Program-made: the position numbers and the translations under genes
Part shown: piece by piece, positions 1 through 9,251 of the stretch
How positions within the stretch are numbered: position 1 is the first letter of the stretch
How the letters are laid out: each line of letters opens with the position of its first letter
Source: Flavobacteriales bacterium
GTDB lineage: Bacteria; Bacteroidota; Bacteroidia; UBA10329
Assembly (NCBI GenBank): GCA_021741155.1
Contig: JAIOYP010000004.1
Coordinates: 62,001-126,000 of the forward strand
Length of the DNA: 64,000 nucleotides
Direction of reading: 5' to 3'
The notes under the pieces: generated by a model
What the model was told of the DNA's origin: nothing
Databases searched by the model: none
What the model saw: only the letters and a program-made list of their open reading frames with translations

Positions 1-1
1 G

Positions 2-2734
2 TCCGACAGAGCATATCCGCAGAACATAAAAACAATTCAAGGAAGCAATGGCATTGATGAAAAGATAAACCGTAACAGCAATATCATTGATATAATGATG
101 GAAACTGGAACAGGTAAAACCTACACATATACTAAAACCATATTTGAACTCAATAAGTACTACGGCATTTTTAAGTTCATTGTCGTAGTTCCAACTTTAT
201 CCATCAAAGCAGGTACCATTGATTTTTTGAAGTCAGACAGCAGTCGTGAGCACTTCAAGGAGCAGTATGGGAAAACGCTTCACTTGCACATTGTAGAAAG
301 TAAGAAGAACAATAAGAGCAAAAAATCTTTCATCCCGCCAGCAGTTACCAGTTTTGTGAATGCTGGGAACTTTGAGAAGAATAGTATTCAGGTATTGATA
401 ATCAATTCGGGGATGATCAACTCTGAAACGATGCAGAAGAGCTTTGATAAGGGACTGTTTGATACATACACTGTTCCTTTCGATGCCATTGGAGCAACGA
501 GACCATTTATGATTATTGACGAACCACACAAGTTCGGTACAGGGGGTAAGAGTTGGGAGAACATCCAGAAAATGAAGCCCCAGTTTATTCTCCGCTATGG
601 TGCAACATTTCAAGGATATGAAAACTTGGTGTACACGTTAACCGCAGTTGATTCGTTCAATAGAAACTTGGTAAAGGGTGTAATTGGGCACGTCACAGAG
701 TTTGAAAGTGGCAAGAACGCTGTGGTGAAATTTATTGATTCTGATGGCATAGAAGCCAGCTTTGAATTACTTGAGAATGGGAAACGAAAAACCGTTACCA
801 TATCAAAAAAGGAAAGTCTGAAAAAGATTCATTCCGAAATGACCGATCTGACGGTTGAAAATTTGAACAAGAGCACGGTTGTCTTGTCTAACGGTTTGGA
901 AATGAAGAAGGGCGATAAAATCAATCCTTACTCATATGCTGAGAAGTTGCAAGAAACCATGATTCAAAAAGCCATCAAGCACCATTTTGAAATTGAAAGG
1001 ACCTTGCTCACAAGGGATGTGAAAATAAAACCGCTTACTCTTTTCTTCATAGACAACATTGAGGAGTACCGAAACAAAGACGGGTATATCCGAAAAACTG
1101 TTGAGCAGTTCATTGAGTTGGAAATAAAGGAACTGCTGAAAACTGAGAAAGACACTTTCTATAGAGCATACCTTGAGGAGGCGTTGCTTGATCTCTCAAT
1201 TACACACGCAGGATATTTCTCAAAGGACAATACAGAGAAGGACGAAGCTATAGAGAAAGAGATAAACGAAATTTTGCACGATAAGCAAGCGATGCTTGAT
1301 TTGAAGAACCCAAGACGCTTCATCTTTTCTAAGTGGACTTTGCGTGAAGGATGGGATAATCCCAATGTATTTCAGATCTGTAAGCTCCGAAGTAGTGGGA
1401 GCGAAATTTCAAAGCTTCAGGAAGTTGGGCGTGGTTTACGTTTACCAGTGAATGAATATGGTAACCGTGTTAAAGACGAGCAGTTTTATCTCAACTACTT
1501 TGTGGACTTCACCGAGAGCGATTTTGTGGACACATTGGTAAACGAAATCAATGAGAAATCTGGAGCAATATCTGTGGAAGTAGTTCCCGACAAGCTTTCT
1601 GATGCGATGGTGAAGAAAATTTGCGAGGTCTATGGAATAGAAGAAGAGGAGCTCTTAGAAATACTGGATGCAAATAATGTAGTTACAAGGTCAAATTCGT
1701 TCAAAGCTGGTGGGTTTGACTTTATCAAGCAGAACTATCCGCGAATTTTTGAAGGTGTTGATTCTAGTAAGGTTCGCAAAGCAACAAGTGAGAAGAAGAA
1801 GGTTATTGTGAGAACGGAGAAGTATCAAGAGTTGAAAGACCTATGGGAAAAACTGAATGAGAAAGTAATTCTGGAGTATAAGTTTGAGAAAGAGGAAGAT
1901 TTCAAGATTTTGCTTACTAACTTTTTAATAGCACAAAAAGACAACTTTACTGCAGATGGAATCAACCAAAGAGTATCAAGAATTGAGATAAGAGACAACA
2001 AGGCAGTAGCCAATGAATTTGAGTCGGTGTACAATCGAAAGACGGCAGCGATTTCGATAATGAAGTATAGCGATTTCCTGAAAGATCTTTCAAAGATTCT
2101 GAATATCAATATCAAGACATTGAATCAATCCTTCCTCGATGCAGGGATTGAAATCAATAACTATCTAAACCAAACGACACTTCGTATTATCAAACAGAAC
2201 TTTGACTATTATCTAATGGCAAATGCCATTGATAAATTCAGTATTGAGTATAAAAGAGTTTCCAACAGCATTCATCCAACCAAGCTGACAGACGAGAAAG
2301 GAAATGTGCTCAAAGAGATTTCCGCCTCTGATGTAGGTGTTATGTTTTCTGATGAGGATGTTGCTACGAACTACTTTTTTGATGAATTGTATTATGACTC
2401 AGATTTAGAGAAAACGAATATCAAGACGAACATCGAAGAAGTAATCGTATTCACCAAAATTCCAAAGAACTCAATCAAGATTCCTGTTGCTGGTGGCAAA
2501 AGCTACTCACCTGACTTTGCGTATGTTCTGAAATTCAAAGATGGAGAGCAAAAGCTGAACTTCATTGTTGAGACCAAGGATGTAAATAGCGAAGACGCAC
2601 TGCGTGACGAGGAAAGATTCAAAATCAAACACGCTGAAAAGTTCTTTGATGGTAAGGTGAGAATTGAGTTTAGGTCACAGTTTAGCAATAATAAGATGGT
2701 TGACCTGATAAAATCAATTTCCGTTAATGACTAA
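2..2734 (+). CDS. res: Type III restriction enzyme, Res subunit (5' partial)
   Basis: The reading frame is open to the left edge of the window, so the N-terminus is missing. The visible part is a superfamily 2 helicase fused to a nuclease. It has Walker A METGTGKT near the start, the DEPH form of motif II typical of type III Res (about nt 518-529), and a motif VI-like GRGLRLP stretch near nt 1430. A C-terminal PD-(D/E)XK-like nuclease signature (SPDFAY, then IVETKD) lies around nt 2506-2580. Res translocates on or scans DNA and cleaves only when complexed with the Mod methyltransferase; the mod gene should lie upstream, outside the window. It converges on the Qat operon with an 86-bp gap, so the two systems form a defence cluster. 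No frameshift is seen in the visible part. Confidence 0.93.
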   Translation, partial: SDRAYPQNIKTIQGSNGIDEKINRNSNIIDIMMETGTGKTYTYTKTIFELNKYYGIFKFIVVVPTLSIKAGTIDFLKSDSSREHFKEQYGKTLHLHIVESKKNNKSKKSFIPPAVTSFVNAGNFEKNSIQVLIINSGMINSETMQKSFDKGLFDTYTVPFDAIGATRPFMIIDEPHKFGTGGKSWENIQKMKPQFILRYGATFQGYENLVYTLTAVDSFNRNLVKGVIGHVTEFESGKNAVVKFIDSDGIEASFELLENGKRKTVTISKKESLKKIHSEMTDLTVENLNKSTVVLSNGLEMKKGDKINPYSYAEKLQETMIQKAIKHHFEIERTLLTRDVKIKPLTLFFIDNIEEYRNKDGYIRKTVEQFIELEIKELLKTEKDTFYRAYLEEALLDLSITHAGYFSKDNTEKDEAIEKEINEILHDKQAMLDLKNPRRFIFSKWTLREGWDNPNVFQICKLRSSGSEISKLQEVGRGLRLPVNEYGNRVKDEQFYLNYFVDFTESDFVDTLVNEINEKSGAISVEVVPDKLSDAMVKKICEVYGIEEEELLEILDANNVVTRSNSFKAGGFDFIKQNYPRIFEGVDSSKVRKATSEKKKVIVRTEKYQELKDLWEKLNEKVILEYKFEKEEDFKILLTNFLIAQKDNFTADGINQRVSRIEIRDNKAVANEFESVYNRKTAAISIMKYSDFLKDLSKILNINIKTLNQSFLDAGIEINNYLNQTTLRIIKQNFDYYLMANAIDKFSIEYKRVSNSIHPTKLTDEKGNVLKEISASDVGVMFSDEDVATNYFFDELYYDSDLEKTNIKTNIEEVIVFTKIPKNSIKIPVAGGKSYSPDFAYVLKFKDGEQKLNFIVETKDVNSEDALRDEERFKIKHAEKFFDGKVRIEFRSQFSNNKMVDLIKSISVND

Positions 2735-2820
2735 GCTGATTCCCCCGAGAATGGAAACACCCCTAGGGTAAATAGTTGTCACATTATTCAACTTCCCTCA
2801 CTCCATAGAAAGATATGGAA

Positions 2821-3549
2821 TCATTTGATTCGCTGTAGTAACACATCAAAATTTTTCCTAATCTGATTTTCCATGCTTCTTACATCCAACTTGTGGATGT
2901 GAGACAGGAAATCAATAACGTACCTCACGTCACTTGGTACTGTCGCCTTATTCCTATGCATAGCATAAGGGGCATCGCTTTCAGTAAGAATCCGATCAAC
3001 GGGAATCTTTTCGATGATTCGCTTACCCTTCGGATTTGCAATCATAGACGGGTTAACAGAAAAGTAATATCCTGCTCGGATGATGTCGTCTAGTATCTCC
3101 AGTGAACCTGAGTACCAATGAAAAATCGCGTTGACAATTTTATACTCAGATAAAAGGTGCAACACTTCCCTCTCTGCTTTGCGAGAATGAATACTCAGTA
3201 TCTTTTTCCTAATCTGAACACATTCAAGCACGAATCGAAATGAATCAATTTGAATACTCTTGGTTTCAATCCCTTCCATTGAAAAATCCAGTCCCACTTC
3301 TCCTACGTAAGAAGTTCGGTCAATAAGTCGAGCAAACCGGGTTCTCTCCTGCAGATGTTCTTCTGCCATCAGCGGATGAAGGCCAAGTGCGAGCCTCGCA
3401 TATTTACACCTGCCAATATGAGGATGCCCCATTTCAAAATGGCTTGGCAGATTGGTCATGCCAATAACCACTATTTTTCTATCCTCAATCTCCTTTACAA
3501 TCGATAAAGGATTAGGGAACATATCAAAATGGCAGTGTACGTCAATCAT
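2821..3549 (-). CDS. qatD: QatD, TatD-like metal-dependent DNase of the Qat defence system
   Basis: This 242-residue protein has TatD-family metal-binding features: HCHFD at residues 4-8, GEVGLDFS near the middle, a SIHSRKAE segment, HWYSG, and TESDAP near the C-terminus. TatD enzymes are TIM-barrel nucleases using divalent metal. I start at the ATG directly before IDVHCHFD because metal motifs of this family sit at the very N-terminus; a longer frame adds nine residues. It overlaps the end of qatC by 8 bp, which suggests translational coupling. Family and position (last gene after a KAP ATPase, QatB-like and QueC-like genes) identify it as QatD rather than housekeeping TatD. Confidence 0.88.
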   Translation of the reverse strand: MIDVHCHFDMFPNPLSIVKEIEDRKIVVIGMTNLPSHFEMGHPHIGRCKYARLALGLHPLMAEEHLQERTRFARLIDRTSYVGEVGLDFSMEGIETKSIQIDSFRFVLECVQIRKKILSIHSRKAEREVLHLLSEYKIVNAIFHWYSGSLEILDDIIRAGYYFSVNPSMIANPKGKRIIEKIPVDRILTESDAPYAMHRNKATVPSDVRYVIDFLSHIHKLDVRSMENQIRKNFDVLLQRIK

Positions 3550-4894
3550 ATAATCCCGAAAGTTCCCCTTTAACAAATGAATTCCCCTTGTCGTTAATCC
3601 ACTTAGCCACTTCTTCTCTTGAGCGTATTACCAGGGCTGCGAATTCATCCAACGTTGGAAGATTAGCACCATTCACCAATAAATCTCGCTTAATGGTTTC
3701 ATGGGTAAGTCTCCTTTTCAGATAACTGAACAGGGCTGGCATATCGACATATTTCTTCAAGGAATCAGCATTAAGAATATCGTTTCCATATAGTTGGGTA
3801 TCCCTTCCAATGGCGTGTAGCGCGGATCTACGGTATATGCATGGCATGCATACCCCGCAATGGGAAGTCCCTTCTCGTATATCCCAATTTTGCTTTCTAC
3901 CTCTTTTTCCACATGACACAGATTGTTCATATATGCCATTTAGAACATTTCTATTAGTGCAATTCACTATCATCTCACCTTTTGTTGAGTTGAAGTAGGG
4001 ATTACTCAAGGTCACATCAATACCGAGATCAGGCAACAGAGATTGGATTTTTTGGAATACATATGGGTGAGTAGTCCGTGTACTTAACGTGCTTATTCGT
4101 GAGGGAGTAAGAGGATAATTTATTGATATAGGTCCATTCTCTGGGATAATTAGGCTATTCGTTACACTTACATACACACCCAAGCTAATGAACAAGAGTG
4201 ACCTGCTACGAAAACTTGATTCTCTTGGAAATACTTGCCTGTTGTTATCACGTTTTGACAAAGTAATAGGAGCTTGAAGCCAGTACACCTTTCCAGAATA
4301 ACTAGTACTCAGAAAATCCTGTAGCCTTGTTTGATCTGCATTCGGTCCTGGAGAGCCAGAATCAAAGTGTGACATAAGCACGATTTTCTCTTGGCCGTCA
4401 AGTTTCTCCAACTCATCAATAATCCCAATGAGAGAGTCCAGCCCTCCAGAAAAAAGACTCGTTTCCTTTATCAATGGTTTATCATAAGTGGGTCTCCTGC
4501 GTTGTCGAATATCCACGTAATAGCTTTCTATTTCGCTTTGAGAAAATGAAACAGACCATGAATCTCCCGTGAGAAAATCCAGCACTTGTTTAAGTGAAGA
4601 TTCACGACCAGTCCAAATCCCCAGATTGCAAACGGGAAAGGATACTTCTATTTCTCGCGACCAGCCGTCAACTGAATACTTTTCCCTGTCCAACAGATTA
4701 TCTATGCCATACACTATAGACGAGATAAGAAAAAAATCGAATCGAACAGAAGATGTATCCTGTACAAAATTGCCTAGGTGCTTGAAGTTGATCTTGAGTT
4801 CAACCACCCGGTTTATCCCGTGCTTGTCCACAAAGCTCATCTCAACTTTGGAAAATCCATACACCGCTTCTGTCAATCCTATTTCTACTTTCAT
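3542..4894 (-). CDS. qatC: QatC, QueC-like PP-loop protein of the Qat defence system
   Basis: A 450-residue protein related to QueC (7-cyano-7-deazaguanine synthase). The PP-loop ATP-pyrophosphatase motif SGGLDS is present at about residues 150-155, and a C-terminal zinc-type cysteine cluster is visible (HCGVCMPC), preceded by another Cys upstream (SCGK). It is about twice the length of housekeeping QueC, with an extra N-terminal region of roughly 140 residues, which is usual for the defence version. The ATG start lies one base after the qatB stop; a TTG nine bases upstream would overlap qatB. In Qat systems its exact chemistry is not established; nucleotide or peptide modification is inference. 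Confidence 0.9.
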   Translation of the reverse strand: MKVEIGLTEAVYGFSKVEMSFVDKHGINRVVELKINFKHLGNFVQDTSSVRFDFFLISSIVYGIDNLLDREKYSVDGWSREIEVSFPVCNLGIWTGRESSLKQVLDFLTGDSWSVSFSQSEIESYYVDIRQRRRPTYDKPLIKETSLFSGGLDSLIGIIDELEKLDGQEKIVLMSHFDSGSPGPNADQTRLQDFLSTSYSGKVYWLQAPITLSKRDNNRQVFPRESSFRSRSLLFISLGVYVSVTNSLIIPENGPISINYPLTPSRISTLSTRTTHPYVFQKIQSLLPDLGIDVTLSNPYFNSTKGEMIVNCTNRNVLNGIYEQSVSCGKRGRKQNWDIREGTSHCGVCMPCIYRRSALHAIGRDTQLYGNDILNADSLKKYVDMPALFSYLKRRLTHETIKRDLLVNGANLPTLDEFAALVIRSREEVAKWINDKGNSFVKGELSGLYD

Positions 4895-4895
4895 G

Positions 4896-5642
4896 TTATT
4901 CAAATACAGTTAATACATCTTGGTAAACGTTCTTTATTACCCGATCACCTTCCTCAGAACTCCAATCGATTTCATGCAGTGGGTTCCTTTTCTGCATATC
5001 CACAAGTCGTTCTACAATGAATTCCCTAATCTGCCTGAACAGGCCTTGACAATCGCCCTCATTCTTACTACTTACGAGATGTTCGTATAGCAATATGGAG
5101 AGGTGCTCGTATATATAATACCCGAAGTACTTTATTATTAAATCTTCCGAAGTGTTGAATGAAAAAGATTGTTCTAATAGTACTTCAATCTCTTCAATTG
5201 ACGAAGCATTGGAAACAAGTTCTTCCAGTAATCTTCTTGATGCTTCCTTGGCAGCACGGTCGTCAATCGTAGAAGTTTCTCCAGAACAGTATTGGATAAG
5301 ATGGTCAATGACATCAGAGACCGTCTTTCCAGTCAAATCCGTTAGACCAGTTTCCGCAAGAGCTTGACGTATGTTATTTCCTCCACCACTGAACGCACTG
5401 AAAAAAGTACCAAGACGTTTGGCAGTATTAATTCCACTTCTTCCTACCACTTTCGATGATCCACGCCCAGCAGTTGAGGATCCACCGATAGCTTCAACAT
5501 AGTGTCGAGTTATATTTGATAATCTTTCGGGGGTAAGGGTAGTGCCATCACAACTTCTTGTTACCGCATTACTTAACGCAGGCCAGTTTGGCATTACACC
5601 AGATTTCCCTTTAACGTTGGAAAGTGATTTAGATGTACCCAT
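4896..5642 (-). CDS. qatB: QatB, Qat defence protein of unknown activity
   Basis: A 248-residue protein with no catalytic motif that I recognise. The N-terminus is Ser/Gly/Thr-rich (TSKSLSNVKGKSGVMPNWPAL, then a Gly-rich GGSSTAGRGSSK segment), followed by a mostly helical acidic region. No signal peptide or membrane segment is visible. It lies 2 bp after qatA and 1 bp before qatC, so it is clearly co-transcribed. The assignment rests mainly on gene order and size in the four-gene Qat arrangement. The glycine-rich N-terminus resembling a flexible tail could be a substrate or partner-binding region, but that is speculation. Confidence 0.82.
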   Translation of the reverse strand: MGTSKSLSNVKGKSGVMPNWPALSNAVTRSCDGTTLTPERLSNITRHYVEAIGGSSTAGRGSSKVVGRSGINTAKRLGTFFSAFSGGGNNIRQALAETGLTDLTGKTVSDVIDHLIQYCSGETSTIDDRAAKEASRRLLEELVSNASSIEEIEVLLEQSFSFNTSEDLIIKYFGYYIYEHLSILLYEHLVSSKNEGDCQGLFRQIREFIVERLVDMQKRNPLHEIDWSSEEGDRVIKNVYQDVLTVFE

Positions 5643-5644
5643 AT

Positions 5645-7522
5645 TTATTTCGTTGAATTATTCAGATTAAACGCCTTACCCGTTTTACTACCATCCCCTT
5701 TAAAATACTCCGTCAAAAACCCTCCCACCTCAGGATGGTCCTTAAGTCTATTCAAGACAAGACCTATGGCTGGTGAAATTGTGGACTTGGCCACTTTCTG
5801 CAATACTTCTGTATAACTAGCGGCAGCCCCAGACACACTTTTGTTAATCATTGTGATAAACACCTTATGAAGGTTATCTTTATCTGGGTTTCTAAAGAAC
5901 ATTTTCTGAAAGTACTCTAGAAAGGCGTCCCTGTCAATCGAAGTTAGTGGTAGCACTTCGGATTCAATAATTTTATCAACTACTCCCTGCGAGACATCTT
6001 GATTTAATTTGTTCGCGAGCGTCTTTATCATTGGAGACACCAGACTCGAACCAGAAATAGATGCGGTGACTCGATCACGAGAAATCCAAAAATAATCGCT
6101 GAGGTCGATGTCGGAAAACGAAGGTGCCAACGCCAACCAAGTTACAATCTTGGGCTTTGCCCAGTCCTTATATTTTTCTCCAAATCGTCCCATTGCCTCT
6201 TCAAGGGAGACATCTTTACAGAAATCCTCCAACTCTCCAATTTCAGCGGGGTGGCCCTTCTGAATCAACTGCCAATCGAACAGATTCTTAAATAATCGTA
6301 ATTCGGTGTATTCCAAGATCATGAGCTTAGCTAATACCGCATCGTTAAACTCACTCATGGAAGCAACACCCGCCAGTCTTTTCCTTAATGTGTAGGTGTT
6401 TAGGAAACGTTTTATCTGACGAGGATTTCCATAGAGGCTTTGGGCAATAAGTGGCGCAAGAGACGGTATGGTGATGATGTTTTGTTTGACCTGTTCATGT
6501 TCAGCAGGCTCTAGAATCGATTGAAAATTGCTCAATCCGAATGCGCTATACCTATCCTTTATCCTATAAGCATGAAATTCATTCAGGACAGAAGAAAATG
6601 ACACTGGGCTAACTGCGCTTTTACAAATCAGCATTGACATATATGTCTCCACTTCCGGTTCAGATAGCTTGGGAAGATAATATGGAATCTGAATGAGCTT
6701 TTCAAGATAATCATCGACTATCCGTGTATTCTCGTTATCAACACGATTATCGGTTTTATAACGATACTCAATCGCGTGGCGGACAACTCTAGGGTCAGCC
6801 CCAATAACAAACGCTGTTTTCTCGACATTCAAAAAAAGCTTGATGGCTTCCAGATTCTCTATAATTCTATCTGGCGCACACCTATCTAGGTCATCGATAA
6901 TTATGACTAAACGCTTAATAGACGACTTATCTAGCAAACTTTTGAATTCATTTCTGAATTCTCGCACAAGAGTTGATACGTCATCCTCTTCTTTTTTTAT
7001 AATGGACTTCAGAAACTCTTCGGAATCACTTCCTTGAACCTTTTCTAGAAATTTATCGGCTCCCATTTTCTGAGCCATGTCACCAAGCAGTGACAATCCT
7101 CCCGTTGCATAAGCAGATGCGACAGGTAAAGCAATATTCTTAAACCCAAGACCCAAAAGGCGCATCCATTGCACGGACTTGAGCAATTTAGTGGTTTCGT
7201 CTTTCACTTTGTGACCAAGTGTTTTATGGTCATCAAACGCCTTTACAATAGATTCTAGGATCGCGGCTTTCGCATCATCATACCCTTCAAACACCCAACC
7301 ATTAAAGTACAAAACCAACGTATCATCCTTCAGTATATCTGGATTATCAGATACCAATTCGTCATGCACGATTTTGAGGATACTAGATTTCCCACTTCCC
7401 CAATCTCCAAACACTCCAATTGTTGTAGGGAGGACAGCTTCATCTTTGATTACGTTAAGAATCAAATCAGCGTGTACCCGAAATCCTAGCAAATCTTCTG
7501 TTGTCTCGTTATCTGACCACAT
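5645..7522 (-). CDS. qatA: QatA, KAP-family P-loop NTPase of the Qat defence system
   Basis: A 625-residue KAP-type NTPase. Walker A GDWGSGKSS lies at about residues 39-47 and Walker B VIIIDDLDRCAPDR at about 206-219, both close to the KAP consensus. A hydrophobic stretch (LGLGFKNIALPVASAYATGG) at about 120-140 sits between the two, where KAP proteins often carry membrane or helical insertions. KAP ATPases are commonly the sensing or motor part of anti-phage systems. It is the first gene of the operon; a TAnnTTTG box lies about 47 bp upstream of the ATG and a terminator separates it from the preceding operon. Confidence 0.9.
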   Translation of the reverse strand: MWSDNETTEDLLGFRVHADLILNVIKDEAVLPTTIGVFGDWGSGKSSILKIVHDELVSDNPDILKDDTLVLYFNGWVFEGYDDAKAAILESIVKAFDDHKTLGHKVKDETTKLLKSVQWMRLLGLGFKNIALPVASAYATGGLSLLGDMAQKMGADKFLEKVQGSDSEEFLKSIIKKEEDDVSTLVREFRNEFKSLLDKSSIKRLVIIIDDLDRCAPDRIIENLEAIKLFLNVEKTAFVIGADPRVVRHAIEYRYKTDNRVDNENTRIVDDYLEKLIQIPYYLPKLSEPEVETYMSMLICKSAVSPVSFSSVLNEFHAYRIKDRYSAFGLSNFQSILEPAEHEQVKQNIITIPSLAPLIAQSLYGNPRQIKRFLNTYTLRKRLAGVASMSEFNDAVLAKLMILEYTELRLFKNLFDWQLIQKGHPAEIGELEDFCKDVSLEEAMGRFGEKYKDWAKPKIVTWLALAPSFSDIDLSDYFWISRDRVTASISGSSLVSPMIKTLANKLNQDVSQGVVDKIIESEVLPLTSIDRDAFLEYFQKMFFRNPDKDNLHKVFITMINKSVSGAAASYTEVLQKVAKSTISPAIGLVLNRLKDHPEVGGFLTEYFKGDGSKTGKAFNLNNSTK

Positions 7523-7568
7523 GCATATACTTTATCATGACATTCATAAGAATCCTATTGGGCACTGT

Positions 7569-7576
7569 CAAATGTA
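7569..7576 (-). promoter_or_regulatory. Candidate promoter -7 box of the Qat operon
   Basis: On the minus strand the octamer reads TACATTTG, a perfect match to the Bacteroidota TAnnTTTG -7 element, about 47 bp before the qatA ATG. No clear -33 TTG element was found at the usual distance, so the call is tentative. Confidence 0.4.
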
Positions 7577-7622
7577 CACACCACACGTAATTGAACGCTT
7601 AATAATGAGTCTATCGTTAAAA

Positions 7623-7651
7623 TAAGAACCGCCCAGTCCGGGCGGGTTCTT
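7623..7651 (-). terminator. Rho-independent terminator of the rep/methyltransferase operon
   Basis: Inverted repeat with arms TAAGAACCGCCC and GGGCGGGTTCTTA around a 5-base loop, overlapping the methyltransferase TAA stop. On the minus strand it is followed by TTATTTT. It insulates this operon from the qat promoter just downstream. Confidence 0.75.
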
Positions 7652-8282
7652 ATTTCTTCACGGCTTCCAAAACTTCCACACAGAGTTCATCAGGAATCTT
7701 CGACCGTTCATAGCTGTTCTTTAATCGTTCAGTTCCGCCACGCGACCCCCTTGGTGTAGATTCATGGCACTTCGCTTTGGGACGACAGATGGGCCGAGGT
7801 TTCCAATCAAGATTGTTTGTCCAAATGTCGGTCGGCTTCATTCTGAAGTCTCCGTATTGGCAGTAGGACACGGTGCGCCTGATCGGTAGCTTGGACATGA
7901 ACTTCTGATGTCTGAGCTTACCTCGCGGGTTCTCTACGTACCAGATCAAATTCGGGTTGAGACGTTGGTAGTGTCTAATGATTTTCAGGGTTCTTTTCAC
8001 GAGCTTGATACCAAGCTTTGCCGTTTCGGTCATCGGTATAGAAGCGCTTCCCTTGCCCACCCAATGTTTCCAACAAGATGCAACACTGAATCCGGTGCAA
8101 GGTGGTGAGGCTCAAATGACGTCCGGAATAAATGGGATGTCACTTGGTTTCAGGTTGAGAATGTCGCCTTTGAGGTTGATGCCGTCAAATGCTTTGATGT
8201 CAGTTGAGAAGACTTGCATATTCAGTTGCTGCGCTGCTTTGCCGATGCTTCGGCTTCCAGCGAATAGTTCTAGGACTTTCAT
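7650..8282 (-). pseudogene. C5-cytosine DNA methyltransferase with an in-frame TGA
   Basis: Reading from the ATG at 8282 gives a 210-codon frame that begins MKVLELFAGSRSIGKAA (SAM-binding motif I of C5 methyltransferases). It continues to a catalytic-type SPPCTGFS motif and later ENPRGK, the expected order for a short phage-type enzyme. Codon 57 (plus-strand positions 8112-8114) is TGA, immediately before ASPPC, where relatives usually have an aromatic residue such as Trp. Everything before and after is in one frame, so a single TGG-to-TGA change would explain it. A GTG at 8060 could restart translation but would omit motifs I and IV. The gene starts 12 bp after the rep stop. Confidence 0.75.
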
Positions 8283-8294
8283 ATTTCTTCTCGG

Positions 8295-9044
8295 CTAATT
8301 CTGGTAAGTCCGTGAATCAGTATTGTCCATCATTTTCTGGTAGTAGTGATAGAGTGTCATCCATAAGGAATATGGTGTTCGTAGTCCTTGGGTGTTCAAT
8401 CCTGGGATTGAGTAATCAGCGAGATGTGTTTCTCGGTATCCAGTGCCATCCTTGTAGATAAGCACAGTCCTTTCCCCGTTTTTGGTTGTAATCGCCTCTT
8501 TGTCTATGAGGAGTTGCTCGATAGCTCCAGAACGCTGGAGGTCCTTCTCAAATTGCTGAATGTCGTTCTTGGTAAACAAGTACTGGTTTCCTATGCTAGA
8601 GTCCGTCTCTTTTGTAGGAGTTTCTTTTGTTGTCGGCACATTATGCGCAGGTGTCTGTGCAGGTTTTGCTTTGGTGTTTTGCGAATTCACAGGGTTTCCA
8701 CAGGGATTTTTGAAGCGATAGAAAAGCCGAAGCTTTCCTTTTCGCTCTTCAGGTGTTTTAAGTTGCGCACCTCGCTCCCCGATTACCTCAATGAAGCCGC
8801 TCTTTATGAGTTGAGCGGTTGCTTGAGATATGGCACGCTTTGAACAGCCCGTCTTGCCTCGGAGTTGTGACCCCGATATCCAATCGATCTGTTTTCTCTT
8901 TCCTGTTCGTTCGTCTTTCCATCCCCATGTTTGGCGGATGATGATGAGCAGCAATTTCAATTCGGCTGGTTTCAGTCTTGCCAAATGCTCATCGAAAAGA
9001 CCGTTGGGAACAGGTGTCGTCCCTTGCAGTCCTGTATGTTCCAT
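8295..9044 (-). CDS. Replication protein O-like winged-helix protein
   Basis: A 249-residue protein whose N-terminal 110 residues resemble the winged-helix domain of phage/plasmid replication initiators (TPVPNGLFDEHLARLKPAE, then LLLIIIRQTWGWK, then GSQLRGKTGCSKRAISQA). The middle is a Pro/Thr-rich linker and the C-terminus ends with an aromatic helix (LWMTLYHYYQKMM). Such proteins bind origin DNA and help load a helicase; here the target could be the DnaA-box region near 10.6-10.7 kb. It lies 6 bp after a 66-residue gene and 12 bp before the methyltransferase, in one operon. It could instead be a transcriptional regulator with the same fold. Confidence 0.6.
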   Translation of the reverse strand: MEHTGLQGTTPVPNGLFDEHLARLKPAELKLLLIIIRQTWGWKDERTGKRKQIDWISGSQLRGKTGCSKRAISQATAQLIKSGFIEVIGERGAQLKTPEERKGKLRLFYRFKNPCGNPVNSQNTKAKPAQTPAHNVPTTKETPTKETDSSIGNQYLFTKNDIQQFEKDLQRSGAIEQLLIDKEAITTKNGERTVLIYKDGTGYRETHLADYSIPGLNTQGLRTPYSLWMTLYHYYQKMMDNTDSRTYQN

Positions 9045-9050
9045 ACGGTT

Positions 9051-9251
9051 CTATCGTTCCATCTCGATGGCCGGAAGTTCTTCTGCTTCCTCCATGTCAA
9101 AGACATGGTATTCGGTATCCGGCTGATGGAACATGGTGAGGAAGCGCGTTCCCTTATCGGTTACGCGCATTGCTCCCACTTTGAACCACAGGGTTTTTTC
9201 TTCACCATCGACCTTTACCTTCTTTTTGGTGCAGACCTGTAAGTATTTCAT
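9051..9251 (-). CDS. Small hypothetical protein, first gene of the rep operon
   Basis: A 66-residue protein with a basic N-terminus (MKYLQVCTKKKVKV) and an acidic C-terminus (FDMEEAEELPAIEME). The pattern of alternating hydrophobic residues suggests a small beta-rich fold; no known domain was recognised. The spacing of 6 bp to the replication protein gene argues that it is real and co-expressed. A single-strand DNA-binding or phage-type accessory role is possible but unsupported. Confidence 0.55.
   Translation of the reverse strand: MKYLQVCTKKKVKVDGEEKTLWFKVGAMRVTDKGTRFLTMFHQPDTEYHVFDMEEAEELPAIEMER

Noticed and set aside
2821-3576. Housekeeping TatD DNase
   Set aside because: It is overlapped by the QueC-like gene and belongs to the four-gene Qat operon.
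7650-8282. TGA codon 57 of the methyltransferase as a Trp codon or recoding event
   Set aside because: No genetic-code change is evident: other genes end at TGA normally (for example qatC and aroF's upstream partner). A point mutation is simpler.
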